From: Caulobacter sp. BP25
Lineage (GTDB): Bacteria; Pseudomonadota; Alphaproteobacteria; Caulobacterales; Caulobacteraceae
Length of the DNA stretch: 64,000 nt
Assembly: GCF_002737755.1 (NCBI RefSeq)
Contig: NZ_PEGH01000018.1
Span: 434,001-498,000, forward strand
Direction: 5' to 3'
Position 1 is the first letter of the stretch. Every line of letters begins with the position of its first letter. Below the pieces are notes generated by a model. It did not search any database and was not told the DNA's origin. It saw nothing but the letters and a program-made list of their open reading frames with translations. Of this stretch, positions 25,032 to 34,329 are shown in pieces. The position numbers and the translations under genes are program-made.

Positions 25032-27119
25032 CTAGTCGCGTGGCGCGGATGATGGCTCCGGCAGGCTATCCCCGCCCGCGCCCTCCCGCTCCGACGCGGT
25101 CCGGGCGAGCTCGGCGGCCAGGGTCTCGTAGAAGCCGTTGCGCGGGTCGGGCTTGGTCTCGGCCACGGGATCGTCCAGCAGCCACGGGAAGTCGCTGACC
25201 GCCAGGGAGGCGTGGGCCGCGACCATGAAGCGCCGCCAGACCGCCGCCGGGATGTCGCCGCCGACCACCCTGTTCATCGGCCGCTCGTCGTCATTGCCGA
25301 CCCAGACGCCGGTGACGTAGTCGGGGGTGAAGCCGACGAACCAGGCGTCGCGCCAGTTCTGGCTGGTGCCGGTCTTGCCGGCGGCGAGACGGCCGAACTC
25401 GGCGCGGCGGGCGGTGCCCTCGGTGACCACCTTCTCCATCATCCGCACCATGATGCTGGCGTGGCCAATGTCGTAGACGCGGCGCTCGGCGGCGGGCGGC
25501 TGGTGGGCCCAAATCTCCTGACCGCCTTGCGTGCCGACGGACTCGATGAGGTAGGGCTCCAGCCGGACGCCGCCCAGCTGGAAGACCTGGAAGCCCGAGG
25601 TCAGCTGCAGCAGGTTCACTTCGTACGAGCCCAGCGCCACCGACAGGTCCGGCGCGTCTGGCAGGCTGGTGATCCCGAAGCGGCGGGCCAGTTCGCCGAT
25701 CGCCGCTCCGCCGACCTCCTTCCCCAGCTGGGCGGCGATGGTGTTCGTCGAGGCGATCAGGGCCTGCTCGATGCTCATCGGGCCGCGATACTCGCCGCCA
25801 TAGTTCTCCGGGGTCCAGTCGCCGAACGTCACGGGTTCGTCGACGCGGATGTCGGTCGGCAGCGCACCGCGCTCGACGGCGGCGGCGTAGACGAACGGCT
25901 TGAACGTCGAGCCGGGTTGGCGGCGCGCCTGGATGGCGCGGTTGAAGGGGCTTTCGACATAGTCCGTCCCGCCGATCATCGCGCGGATGGCGCCGTCGGC
26001 CGACAAGGACAACAGCGCCGCCTGCGAGACGCCTGAGACGGGTCCGTCCACGGCGATGGTTTGACGGATTGTTTCGGCCGCCTCGCGCTGCAGCAGCGGG
26101 TCGATCGTCAGGCGCACGACCAGGTCCGGGGCATTGGAGCCGGCGATCTTGACCGCCTCGGCCGTGGCGTAGTCCAGCACCCAACCGAAATCGCCCTCGT
26201 CCTGGCCGATGGGGGACAGGGCGGGCCGATCCTCCAGCGCCTCACGCTCCTCCTGGACGGTGATCCAGCCCTCGGCGCGCATATTGGCCAGGATCAGACG
26301 CGAGCGGGCCAGGGCGCGCTCCATGTCGCGGTTCAAGGCCAGGCGCGAGGGGGCCTTGGGCAGGCTGGCCAGCAGGGCCGCCTCGGACAGGGTCAGCTGG
26401 CTGGCCGACTTGCCGAAATAGGTCTGGGCCGCGCCGTCCAGGCCGTAGGTCCCGGCGCCGAAATAGATGCGGTTCAGGTAGATCTCGAGGATCTCGTCCT
26501 TGGTCAGCACCTGCTCCAGCCGCCAGGCCAGCAGCATCTCCTGTAGCTTGCGTTTGAGCACCCGGTCGGGGCTTAGGAACATGCCCTTGGCCAGCTGCTG
26601 GGTCAGGGTGGAGGCGCCTTGCACCGTGCGGCCGGCCCGCCAGTTGATCCAGGCCGCCCGGAAGACGCCCTGCACGTCGATCGGCCCGTGCTGGTAGAAG
26701 CGCCGATCCTCGGCGGCCAGGAAGGCCTGGGAGACGTAGGGTGGCAGCTCGCCGACCGTGACCCGGCGGCCATAGCGGGGACCGCGCGTGGCGATCACCT
26801 GGCCGTAGCGGTCCTCGAAGCGGATGGCCGGTGCGCGGTTCAGGGCGAACAGCGCCTCGCGCGGCGGCAGCTGGGGCGTGTCCTTGAGGTACTTGGACCA
26901 GACGACATAGGCGCCGCTGGCGGTGGCGAGAGCGGCGACCAGGATCGCGGCCAGCAGCCCGCCCAGGACCCAGGCCCAGACGCGCCAGGCGCTACGCGGC
27001 TTGGCCGGCTTGGTCTCGAAACGCAGCGGGGCCTCAGGCGGCTTTTCGGCAGGCTGAGACGCCGGCGTGGGGGCCTCCGGGGGTGGGGTCTCGTCGGTCG
27101 GCGGCGTCGAGTCGGTCAC
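25032..27119 (-). CDS. Penicillin-binding protein 1A family, bifunctional
   Basis: A 695-residue class A PBP. A short proline-rich cytoplasmic tail and one membrane anchor (about residues 45-72) are followed by the GT51 transglycosylase (EDRRFYQHGPID, GASTLTQQLAKGMF and KDEILEIYLNRIYFG). The transpeptidase has GSTFKPFVY with the active serine, the STN motif in ASTNTIAAQ, and KTGTS. Both activities look intact. It polymerises and cross-links peptidoglycan in the periplasm. About five such enzymes occur in Caulobacter, so the exact paralogue is not assigned. Confidence 0.93.
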   Translation of the reverse strand: MTDSTPPTDETPPPEAPTPASQPAEKPPEAPLRFETKPAKPRSAWRVWAWVLGGLLAAILVAALATASGAYVVWSKYLKDTPQLPPREALFALNRAPAIRFEDRYGQVIATRGPRYGRRVTVGELPPYVSQAFLAAEDRRFYQHGPIDVQGVFRAAWINWRAGRTVQGASTLTQQLAKGMFLSPDRVLKRKLQEMLLAWRLEQVLTKDEILEIYLNRIYFGAGTYGLDGAAQTYFGKSASQLTLSEAALLASLPKAPSRLALNRDMERALARSRLILANMRAEGWITVQEEREALEDRPALSPIGQDEGDFGWVLDYATAEAVKIAGSNAPDLVVRLTIDPLLQREAAETIRQTIAVDGPVSGVSQAALLSLSADGAIRAMIGGTDYVESPFNRAIQARRQPGSTFKPFVYAAAVERGALPTDIRVDEPVTFGDWTPENYGGEYRGPMSIEQALIASTNTIAAQLGKEVGGAAIGELARRFGITSLPDAPDLSVALGSYEVNLLQLTSGFQVFQLGGVRLEPYLIESVGTQGGQEIWAHQPPAAERRVYDIGHASIMVRMMEKVVTEGTARRAEFGRLAAGKTGTSQNWRDAWFVGFTPDYVTGVWVGNDDERPMNRVVGGDIPAAVWRRFMVAAHASLAVSDFPWLLDDPVAETKPDPRNGFYETLAAELARTASEREGAGGDSLPEPSSAPRD

Positions 27120-27173
27120 GGTTACGGTCAGGCTCTGTTTGGTCGCCGGATCATTCGGGTTTAGGACGAGGCC

Positions 27174-27662
27174 ATGAGTTCAAGCAAACCTTTCTGGCGA
27201 ACCAAGACGCTCGCCGAGATGACTGTTCCCGAATGGGAGAGCCTGTGCGACGGCTGCGGCCTGTGCTGCCTGGTCCGCTTCGAGGACGAGGACACCGGCG
27301 AGATCGTGCCTACCCGCGTCCACTGTCAACTGTTCGACGAGCACCTGTGCCGCTGCAAGGACTATCCGAACCGCAAGAAGACAGTGCCGGACTGCATCAA
27401 GCTGACACCGTACAATATTGAGGATCTGGAGTGGATGCCGCGCTCCTGCGCCTACCGGCGCCTGCATGAGGGCAAGGATCTGCCGCAATGGCACCCGTTG
27501 ATCACCGGCGATCCGGAGAGCACCCACAAGGCCGGAATCTCGGTGCGCGACCAGACGGTGTCGGAGCTGTGCTTCGACGACGCCGAGGACGCGCTGGACT
27601 TTACGGCGACCGACCTGATGCGCGATCGCGGTGATGATCCGTATGAGCCGGAGGAGGAATAG
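27174..27662 (+). CDS. YcgN family cysteine-cluster protein (UPF0260)
   Basis: A 162-residue soluble protein with the cluster CDGCGLCCL at residues 25-33, further cysteines at [15 protein letters not shown] and RSCAYR, and conserved WMPRSCAYR. This is the UPF0260/YcgN family, probably metal-binding; function not established. It is divergent from the PBP1A gene and followed by a family C repeat. Confidence 0.9.
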   Translation: MSSSKPFWRTKTLAEMTVPEWESLCDGCGLCCLVRFEDEDTGEIVPTRVHCQLFDEHLCRCKDYPNRKKTVPDCIKLTPYNIEDLEWMPRSCAYRRLHEGKDLPQWHPLITGDPESTHKAGISVRDQTVSELCFDDAEDALDFTATDLMRDRGDDPYEPEEE

Positions 27663-27793
27663 CCCCTCTCCCCTTGCGGGAGAGGGTGGCCGCCGGAGGC
27701 GGTCGGGTGAGGGGTTACGCTACGCTGTCCGAAAGGTTTATCGACCCCTCATCCGTCAGCTTCGCTGACACCTTCTCCCGCAAGGGGAGAAGG
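27663..27793. repeat. Paired inverted intergenic repeat, family C copy 1
   Basis: Outer arms CCCCTCTCCCCTTGCGGGAG and its near complement ending CTCCCGCAAGGGGAGAAGG, plus inner arms (GGGTGAGGGG and CCCCTCATCC) and a small stem GTCAGC/GCTGAC. It fills the gap between ycgN and the rpmE terminator. A related copy is at 37.9 kb. Confidence 0.85.
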
Positions 27794-27813
27794 AAACAGA
27801 CGTCCAGACACAG

Positions 27814-27848
27814 AAAAAGCCGGCCCGCGATGCGCGGAGCCGGCTTTT
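27814..27848 (-). terminator. Terminator of rpmE
   Basis: On the minus strand AAAAGCCGGC pairs with GCCGGCTTTT with an internal GC-rich loop and a trailing T run. It lies about 25 bases after the rpmE stop and is nearly symmetrical, so it may also stop plus-strand transcription. Confidence 0.85.
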
Positions 27849-27874
27849 CGTCGCCCTTACGGCGAGAAGGGTGT

Positions 27875-28105
27875 TTAGGCCTTCTTGCCGGTGAAGCCGG
27901 CGAACTTGGCGTTGAAGCGCGAGACGCGGCCGCCGCGGTCCATCAGCTGAGCGTTGCCGCCCGTCCACGCCGGATGGGTGCGCGGGTCGATATCCAGCGC
28001 CAGGTTCGCGCCTTCCTTGCCGTAGGTCGAGCGGGTCTTGTAGCTCGAACCGTCGGTCAGGGTGACGGTGATGAAGTGGTAGTCGGGGTGAATGTCTTGT
28101 TTCAT
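27875..28105 (-). CDS. rpmE: 50S ribosomal protein L31
   Basis: A 76-residue L31: [20 protein letters not shown], then [21 protein letters not shown]. No CxxC zinc motif is present, so this is the non-zinc (C-minus) version. It forms part of the inter-subunit bridge region of the ribosome. It is divergent from an MsbA-type exporter, with the shared promoter between 28106 and 28232. Confidence 0.96.
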
Positions 28106-28232
28106 GGCGGCGATCCAGACCGACTAAGCCGGCGAGTGAGAATGGGGTAAGCGCCAAACCGCGCACGCGCGGGGTGGCCCTCGAAGACGCGCGGCTATAA
28201 AGAACGCGCGCGATTTTGGCAAGGGACTGTTG

Positions 28233-30083
28233 ATGACCGACGTGACCGCCGGCGACCAAAAGGCCGAAGGCCGCCCCGGCGCGGGGGCGGAATTGGTCCA
28301 GGGCATGGCTGAAGCGAAAGCCCGGCGGCCGCGCCGCAAGGACATCCGTCCCCTTGCCCACTTGCTGCCGTTTGTCGCCGCCCACAAGGGCGATGGGCTG
28401 GCGGCGGCCTTCTTCCTGCTGTTCTCGACGGGCGCCACCCTGGGCCTCACGGCGGCCTTCAAGGAGGTCATCGACCACGGATTCGCCAAGGGCCAGGGCG
28501 CGGCGATCAATAGCGCCTTCGTCGGTCTCGGCGCCGTGGCCATGGTGCTGGCGGTGGCGACGGCCCTGCGATTCTTTTTCATTACGCGGCTGGGCGAGCG
28601 CGTGGTGGCCGATGTGCGCCGGGCGCTCTATCGCCACACCCTGACGCTGGATCAGGAATATTTCCTCAAGACCCGCACCGGCGAGGTGCTGTCGCGCCTG
28701 ACGACCGACGTCTCGCTGATCGAGCAGCTGGTCGGCGCATCGGCCTCGATCGCCCTGCGCAACATCCTCAGCCTGGTCGGCGGCCTCGGCTACATGGCGG
28801 TGGTCTCGCCCAAGCTGGCGGGCTTCATCGTGGCGATGGTGCCGGTGATCCTGGCGCCGATGTTCCTGGTTGGCCGCAGGGTTCGCAAACTGACCGTCAC
28901 CGCGCAGGACCGCTTTGCCGACGCCGTCGGCTATGCCGGCGAGAGCCTGGACGCTCTGGAGACCGTGCAGGCCTTCGGCCGTGAAAAGGCCTCCTCGACC
29001 CGCTTCGCCGGGGCGGTGGAGGCGGCCTACAAGGCGTCGGTCAAGCGGATCGTCACGCGCGCCACCATGACCGGCATGGTCATCATACTGGCCTTCGGCG
29101 GCATCACCCTGTTGCTATGGACCGGCGCGCGCCTTGTTATGTCCGGCGAGATGACTGGCGGCACCCTGGCCCAGTTCGCCATGCTGGCGGTGATGGCGGC
29201 TGGCTCGATCGGGGCGCTGGGCGAGGTCTGGGGCGACGTCCAGAAGGCCTCGGGCGCCATGGACCGCATCTCCGACCTGCTGAACGCCCGGCCCGGCATC
29301 GCCGCGCCGGACGCTCCCAAGCCGCTGCCGACTCCCGCGCGCGGCGAGATCGCCTTCGAGAACGTCACCTTCGCCTATCCCGGCCGCCCGGACCTGCCGG
29401 CCCTGAACGGCTTTGACCTGTCGGTGAGGGCTGGCGAGACCGTCGCCCTTGTCGGCCCCTCGGGCGCGGGCAAGAGCACCGTGCTGCGGCTGCTCCTGCG
29501 ATTCTATGACCCGCAGGCGGGCTCAATCCGCCTTGACGGCGTTGATCTGCGCGACGCCGACCCCGCCGAGGTCCGCGCGCGCATGGCCCTGGTCGCCCAG
29601 GACTCGCCGCTGTTCTCGGGCTCGGCGCTGGACAACATCCGCTTCGGCCGCGCCGACGCCTCCGACGAAGACCTGAAGGCCGCCGCCGAGGCCGCCCAGG
29701 CTTCGGGCTTCCTGTCGGCCCTGCCGCAGGGCTTCGACACCCCGGTGGGCGAGCGCGCCAAGACCCTGTCTGGCGGCCAGCGCCAGCGCCTGGCCATCGC
29801 CCGCGCCTTGGCCCGCGAGGCGCCGATCCTCTTGCTGGACGAAGCCACCAGCGCCCTCGACGCCGAGAGCGAGCGCCTCGTTCAGCAGGCTCTGCACGCG
29901 GCCATGGCCGGCCGCACGACCCTGGTCATCGCCCACCGCCTGGCCACCGTGCTGAAAGCCGACCGGATCGTGGTCATGGAGGAGGGCCGCGTGGTCGAGC
30001 AGGGCACGCACGCCGAACTCTTCGCCAAGGGCGGCCTCTACGCCCGCCTGGCCCGCCTGCAGTTCGGGGTCGAGGCGGCTTAA
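28233..30083 (+). CDS. ABC exporter, fused membrane and ATPase domains (MsbA-like)
   Basis: A 616-residue half-transporter. Six membrane helices span roughly residues 50-330 and the ATPase domain follows. Walker A GPSGAGKSTVLRLLLRFYDP, the Q-loop VAQDSPLFSGSALDN, the signature TLSGGQRQRLAIARALARE, Walker B ILLLDEATSALD and the H-loop IAHRLATV are all intact. It works as a homodimer, exporting a lipid or drug. The ATG at 28233 follows AAGGGA by seven bases. Confidence 0.93.
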   Translation: MTDVTAGDQKAEGRPGAGAELVQGMAEAKARRPRRKDIRPLAHLLPFVAAHKGDGLAAAFFLLFSTGATLGLTAAFKEVIDHGFAKGQGAAINSAFVGLGAVAMVLAVATALRFFFITRLGERVVADVRRALYRHTLTLDQEYFLKTRTGEVLSRLTTDVSLIEQLVGASASIALRNILSLVGGLGYMAVVSPKLAGFIVAMVPVILAPMFLVGRRVRKLTVTAQDRFADAVGYAGESLDALETVQAFGREKASSTRFAGAVEAAYKASVKRIVTRATMTGMVIILAFGGITLLLWTGARLVMSGEMTGGTLAQFAMLAVMAAGSIGALGEVWGDVQKASGAMDRISDLLNARPGIAAPDAPKPLPTPARGEIAFENVTFAYPGRPDLPALNGFDLSVRAGETVALVGPSGAGKSTVLRLLLRFYDPQAGSIRLDGVDLRDADPAEVRARMALVAQDSPLFSGSALDNIRFGRADASDEDLKAAAEAAQASGFLSALPQGFDTPVGERAKTLSGGQRQRLAIARALAREAPILLLDEATSALDAESERLVQQALHAAMAGRTTLVIAHRLATVLKADRIVVMEEGRVVEQGTHAELFAKGGLYARLARLQFGVEAA

Positions 30084-30086
30084 GGG

Positions 30087-30893
30087 TCACGGTTGAAGGA
30101 TCACCGCCGTGACCGCGACGATCAAGACAACGCCCTCGAGTCCGTGGATGAGCACGGCCAGCCAGTTGCTCCGGAACGCCTGGGCGGGAAGGCTGTAACA
30201 CAGGCAGCTGATGACAAGGCCCGGCATCAGCCAGAACTTGTGGGCGTGGTAGGCGGCGAAGAGGAGGCCGTTGCCGAGCCAGGCCCATCGACCCCAAGCC
30301 TTCTCCATGCGCGGCAGCAGCACCCCGTGGAAGAGCAGCGCCTCGCCGAGCAGGTAGTTGAAGAGGCTGGAGACGAGCGCCAAACCCAAGATATCCCAAC
30401 GACCGCTCGCGGCCGGAACATCAAGGGTCCTTATGTCGGCGTAGGCTGGGGCCATCTCCAGCAGATGCAACCCAATCGGCGTGGCCTGGAAGATGCGCGT
30501 CACCAGATCATCGCCGACGAAGCCCAGCGCGACGAAGGCTGGGACCAACAGGAAGGCCAGCACCATCGGCTCTCCGCTCGGTCGCCAGATCGGGCTTGTC
30601 AGCCAAAGCCGCCGCGCCAAGGCGTAAGGACGGAATGGGACGCCCTCCAGCTTTAGGATGAGCAGCGACAGGACCAACTGCCACGCCATTCCGGCGACAA
30701 CCAATCGCCAGAAGACCAGGCCAGGCATTGGATCGTCGGGCCTGATCAGTTGCGGTGCGACGCCCCACGCGAGGATAGCCATTGGCCCCGTCGCCGCAGC
30801 CCAGATCAGAAGAATTTTGAAGCTGTCCCACGCGAGGCGCGCGGGTCCGGCGAAGCGCGCGGGAAAGTACATCGGCACGAAGGGCGATCGCAT
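30087..30893 (-). CDS. CPBP-like intramembrane protein with altered motif 1
   Basis: About 268 residues with seven or eight membrane helices and the CPBP (Abi/CAAX-protease-like) order. Motif 1 is GEALLFHGVLLPRM, motif 2 FAAYHAHKF and a last-helix histidine in LIHGLEGVV. The usual motif 1 is EExxFRG, so the second Glu and the Arg are replaced (EA and H). It may be catalytically changed or inactive. The ATG at 30893 leaves a ten-base gap after the MipA stop, so the two probably form an operon. Confidence 0.65.
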   Translation of the reverse strand: MRSPFVPMYFPARFAGPARLAWDSFKILLIWAAATGPMAILAWGVAPQLIRPDDPMPGLVFWRLVVAGMAWQLVLSLLILKLEGVPFRPYALARRLWLTSPIWRPSGEPMVLAFLLVPAFVALGFVGDDLVTRIFQATPIGLHLLEMAPAYADIRTLDVPAASGRWDILGLALVSSLFNYLLGEALLFHGVLLPRMEKAWGRWAWLGNGLLFAAYHAHKFWLMPGLVISCLCYSLPAQAFRSNWLAVLIHGLEGVVLIVAVTAVILQP

Positions 30894-30903
30894 GGCGTTG
30901 GCC

Positions 30904-31686
30904 CTAGAACCGACGGACCACAGAGACAAAGCCGCTGCTGGCATGGTCCTTGGCCATCAGCGGGCTATCGGTGATGTCATTGTCGAAGAGTTCGACCTCG
31001 GCGGCGGCGATCACGAAGAGGCGGTCGGTGACTTGGTAGCGGGCCTGGACGCCCAGCGAGGGGACCAACACACCACCCGACGGGGCCCTTGCCGTGCGGC
31101 CGTACTCGAAGGCGCTTAGCTTGCCGGCTTCCGTCTCGCGCAGGCCGTAGAGCCAGGTGGCGAGCTTCTCGTCCTTCCATGAAACGCCGGCGACGACATC
31201 GACCGATAGCTTTTCCAGCGGGCTGGCCGACAAGGCGAGATCCAGGTTGATTTCCTGACCCTTGGCCTGGTCAGTGACATCGCGCAGATATTCCAAACTC
31301 AGCGTGGCGGGACCAGCGGCGGCGCTGAGCCGTCCGCCCAGATCAACGCCAGCGTCGCGTTGTAGGAAGGAAAAGTCTCGCGTGTCCTTGGGATCGACGA
31401 GTTGGAAGCGCGGCGCGACCCGGCCTTCCAGCTTGAAATGGTCGCTACTCCAGGCGGTGACCGCCAAGCCCGACAGGTCGGCGGTAAACCGCTGCGTCTG
31501 ATAGACGAACAGCGGCAGCGCGCCGGTCTGGGTCTTCTTCTTGGCGGAGGCGTAGGGGTTGGTGGTTGCATAGACGCCGGCCCCCAGCAGGAAGAGGCGT
31601 TCGGGCGGCTGTTCGGCCTCCTGGGCCCGCGCCGCGAAGGGCGTGAGGACCAGGGCGCAGGCGGCGATAGCTAAATAGCGGATCAT
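30904..31686 (-). CDS. MipA/OmpV family outer membrane protein
   Basis: A 260-residue protein with a signal peptide ending ARAQEA (about residue 22), then alternating beta-strand patterns and a terminal aromatic residue (FVSVVRRF). MipA/OmpV proteins are outer-membrane barrels that often scaffold peptidoglycan enzymes or take up substrates. Motifs GAGVYATTNPYA and the strand AVTAWSSDHFKL are typical. It sits between the CPBP-like gene (same strand) and an AraC regulator. Confidence 0.85.
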   Translation of the reverse strand: MIRYLAIAACALVLTPFAARAQEAEQPPERLFLLGAGVYATTNPYASAKKKTQTGALPLFVYQTQRFTADLSGLAVTAWSSDHFKLEGRVAPRFQLVDPKDTRDFSFLQRDAGVDLGGRLSAAAGPATLSLEYLRDVTDQAKGQEINLDLALSASPLEKLSVDVVAGVSWKDEKLATWLYGLRETEAGKLSAFEYGRTARAPSGGVLVPSLGVQARYQVTDRLFVIAAAEVELFDNDITDSPLMAKDHASSGFVSVVRRF

Positions 31687-31808
31687 GACTGTTCTCGTGC
31701 AATGAGCAGGATAGTCACGGTCATGAAGGGGCAGCCGCTCGCCGTCGTCCGGACGGGTAGGCTCGAAGCCTCAGCGCTTCCGAGCCTGACGGTTCGGACG
31801 TTGCGCGA

Positions 31809-32939
31809 TCAGGGCCGGAAGGCGCTGGGCGGCTGTCCGGCGTGCTTCTTGACGGCGGCGTTGAAGGTGGAGCGCGAGTTGAAGCCCACGTCGTAGGCGA
31901 TGGCCAGGATTGGTTCGTCCGAGGCCTTGATCCGCCCCACCGCTTCTTCGACCCGCCAGCGATTGACGTAGTCGAAGAAGCTCTGGCCCAGGTGATCGTT
32001 CAGAGTCTGGGACAGGTGGTTGGGCGTGATCGCCACGCGGCCGGCCAGGGCGCTCAGCGACAGCAGCGGATCGCGATACAGGTGCTCGGCGCGCATGGCC
32101 TGCTCCAGCCTGGCCGCGATCTCCACCTGGCGGGCCTCGGGTAGCGCCGAGCGGGCGTACTTCTCGGCCGGTGGCAGGACGTTGGGTGTCTCAGTTTCCT
32201 GGCTATAGATCGGCTTCTGCGACAGGCCGAAGAGGCCAATGGCGGCGGTCCAGCCCAGTTCGACTGCGGCGGCGGCGACGTCCAGCCAGGAAGTATTCGC
32301 GCCGATCGCCAGCACCGACTTGACCGCGCCCCAGGCCCAAGCTGTCAGCATCAGCAGCACCAGCGCTCGCAGCCAGCTCAGCGTCCGATCCTCCAGGTTC
32401 GAGAAAAGGTCCCGCACGCGCCGCACGTGCTGGCTCAGCACCACCAGGGCGGCGGCTAGGTAACCCAGGGTGACCCCCAGGAACAGCGCGACGAAGACGA
32501 GCTGGAGCACGCCGGCCAGCACGTCCGTCCCCACCCCTGCGCCACTGTAGACCGCCAGTCGCGTCGGGGCGGGCAGCAGGAAGAACGGCGAAGCCAGTAA
32601 AGCCGCGACCCCGGCCGGCCAAGCGATCCGCCAGACGCGGACCTGCGTCCAGCGTTCCGGTTCGCCGGTCATAGCCAGCACATAGGCCAGGATTGACGGT
32701 CCCTGGAACAGCGACAGCGCCCACAGAATGCCGGTCGTCCACGGATGGGCGGCATAGATTCCGGTGCGGTCCAACAGCAGGTCGATTCCCGATAGACCGC
32801 TCAGCAGCAGAAACATCGCCAGCGCCGTCGTCGGTGCGGTCCGCCAGTTGCGCCGCAGACCCAGCTGCGCCGCTGAAAAAAGGCCGATGGCCGCCGTCGC
32901 GGACGATAGGATCAGCGCCGGAGCGTCGAACGTCATCAC
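31809..32939 (-). CDS. AraC-family regulator with N-terminal membrane domain
   Basis: A 376-residue protein: about six or seven membrane helices in residues 1-235, then a C-terminal AraC HTH pair (LSALAGRVAITPNHLSQTLN, then ILAIAYDVGFNSRSTFNAAV and KKHAGQPPSAFR). Membrane-embedded AraC proteins detect a signal at the envelope and act on nearby DNA. The neighbours (MipA and the DUF885-type peptidase, both on the same strand) are candidate targets, which is inference. Confidence 0.88.
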   Translation of the reverse strand: MMTFDAPALILSSATAAIGLFSAAQLGLRRNWRTAPTTALAMFLLLSGLSGIDLLLDRTGIYAAHPWTTGILWALSLFQGPSILAYVLAMTGEPERWTQVRVWRIAWPAGVAALLASPFFLLPAPTRLAVYSGAGVGTDVLAGVLQLVFVALFLGVTLGYLAAALVVLSQHVRRVRDLFSNLEDRTLSWLRALVLLMLTAWAWGAVKSVLAIGANTSWLDVAAAAVELGWTAAIGLFGLSQKPIYSQETETPNVLPPAEKYARSALPEARQVEIAARLEQAMRAEHLYRDPLLSLSALAGRVAITPNHLSQTLNDHLGQSFFDYVNRWRVEEAVGRIKASDEPILAIAYDVGFNSRSTFNAAVKKHAGQPPSAFRP

Positions 32940-32962
32940 GATGCCTCTTGCTGTTGCGAGGC

Positions 32963-34264
32963 CTATCTCGCCAAATCCGCCGGCGTCGTCGGCTCGCTGA
33001 GCAGGCGCTCCATCGCTTTCCAGCGCGCCGTCTCGCTCTTGCCCGCGCGTTCGACGTGGGCGCGGACCAGGTCCTGGCCCAGGCTGTAGTTGATGATGTA
33101 GGCGCGATAGGTCTCGATGAAGGACAGCCGCTTCTCGGCTCGCGCGGTCGAGCTTAGGCCGTACTTTGCCAGAGCCTTCACGGCCTCGGGCTTGCTCATC
33201 TTGCCGTCCAGATAGGCCGCCGCGATGGTGAGCTCGCTCTGGGCGAGCGCCGCCTTGGCGTCCATCAGCGCGCCGTAGGCCGCCGCCGTCTTGGGATCCA
33301 GGCCCGCCAGCGGATAGAGCTTGTCGCGCTCGAAGTCGGTCTTGGCCTTGCCTGGGAAGGCCAGTTCGATGCCGTAGTTGGCGCTGCCCTCGGCGATCAG
33401 CGACTGCGGCGAGAACAGCGGGTAGACGCTGAACTCGACCCAGCCCTTTTCCTTGGTCAGCTTCTCTTCCAGCAGGGCGTTCAGCACGTGGTGGCCGGGA
33501 TAGCCTTCGTGGCAGCCCAGGTCCAAGGCGCGGCTGATATAGATCGGCAGGTCGGTGTTGATCTCGATCAGGCTATGGGCCCCGCCCTGGTACCAGTTGT
33601 AGCCGCTCCAGGGTTTCTTGGTGACGAACGACAGATCGAAGCGCTCGCCCTCGGGCAGCTTGATGTGCGCCTCGGTCTTGGCCTTACAGGCGGCGATGCC
33701 GGCCTTCATCACCGGCTCAAGCCGGTCGGTCGGGATCACGTAGCCTGCCTGGAAGGCGTCGACGCGGGCGGCCAGGTCGCCCTTGCCCGGCGCCAGCTTG
33801 TCGATCCGCGCCAGGATCGGGTCGTAAGCCTTCAGCGGCTTGATCACGGGCCGCACGCCGAACAGGCCTTCCGCCTCGTCCTGGAAGCTGAACTTGTCGC
33901 CGGCGATCATGGCCAGACGCGTCTGGGCGGCCTTGACCTGGCCCTTCAGGAATAGCTTGCGGCGGCGCTGGTCGGCGGTGAGGCCCTCGTCCGGAATCTT
34001 GGCCAGCAATGCTTGCAGCCGGTCGGCCTCTTTGCGTAGGACCGAGACCGGACGCGGCGACCCCTTGGCGGCGGCTTGCCAGTCCTTGGGACCGTAATAG
34101 GCGTCGACATAGCCCGGCTCGCGCTCGCCGGCTTCCAGCGTCAGGCGCACGAAGTCGACGGCGACCTTATCCAGCTTTTCCGAACCCGGCGAGGCCAGGG
34201 CGGAGGCGCTCGTCCCAAGGGCGGCGATGGCCGCGAGCGTGGCGACGGCGTGACGGAACTTCAT
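32963..34264 (-). CDS. DUF885-type zinc metallopeptidase, secreted
   Basis: A 433-residue protein with a signal peptide ending SALAS (about residue 24) and the motif CHEGYPGHHVLN, the HExxxGHH-type metal site of the DUF885 family. LIAEGSANYGIELAF further on carries a probable glutamate ligand. It is likely a periplasmic or outer-membrane-facing peptidase. The ATG at 34264 follows GGGAAGAG. It may be co-transcribed with the AraC gene downstream. Confidence 0.8.
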   Translation of the reverse strand: MKFRHAVATLAAIAALGTSASALASPGSEKLDKVAVDFVRLTLEAGEREPGYVDAYYGPKDWQAAAKGSPRPVSVLRKEADRLQALLAKIPDEGLTADQRRRKLFLKGQVKAAQTRLAMIAGDKFSFQDEAEGLFGVRPVIKPLKAYDPILARIDKLAPGKGDLAARVDAFQAGYVIPTDRLEPVMKAGIAACKAKTEAHIKLPEGERFDLSFVTKKPWSGYNWYQGGAHSLIEINTDLPIYISRALDLGCHEGYPGHHVLNALLEEKLTKEKGWVEFSVYPLFSPQSLIAEGSANYGIELAFPGKAKTDFERDKLYPLAGLDPKTAAAYGALMDAKAALAQSELTIAAAYLDGKMSKPEAVKALAKYGLSSTARAEKRLSFIETYRAYIINYSLGQDLVRAHVERAGKSETARWKAMERLLSEPTTPADLAR

Positions 34265-34329
34265 GGAACTCTTCCCAGGGCGAAGGCCGGCACGCTGCAC
34301 CGGTCCGCCCCTTCAGGGCAAGAGGGACG

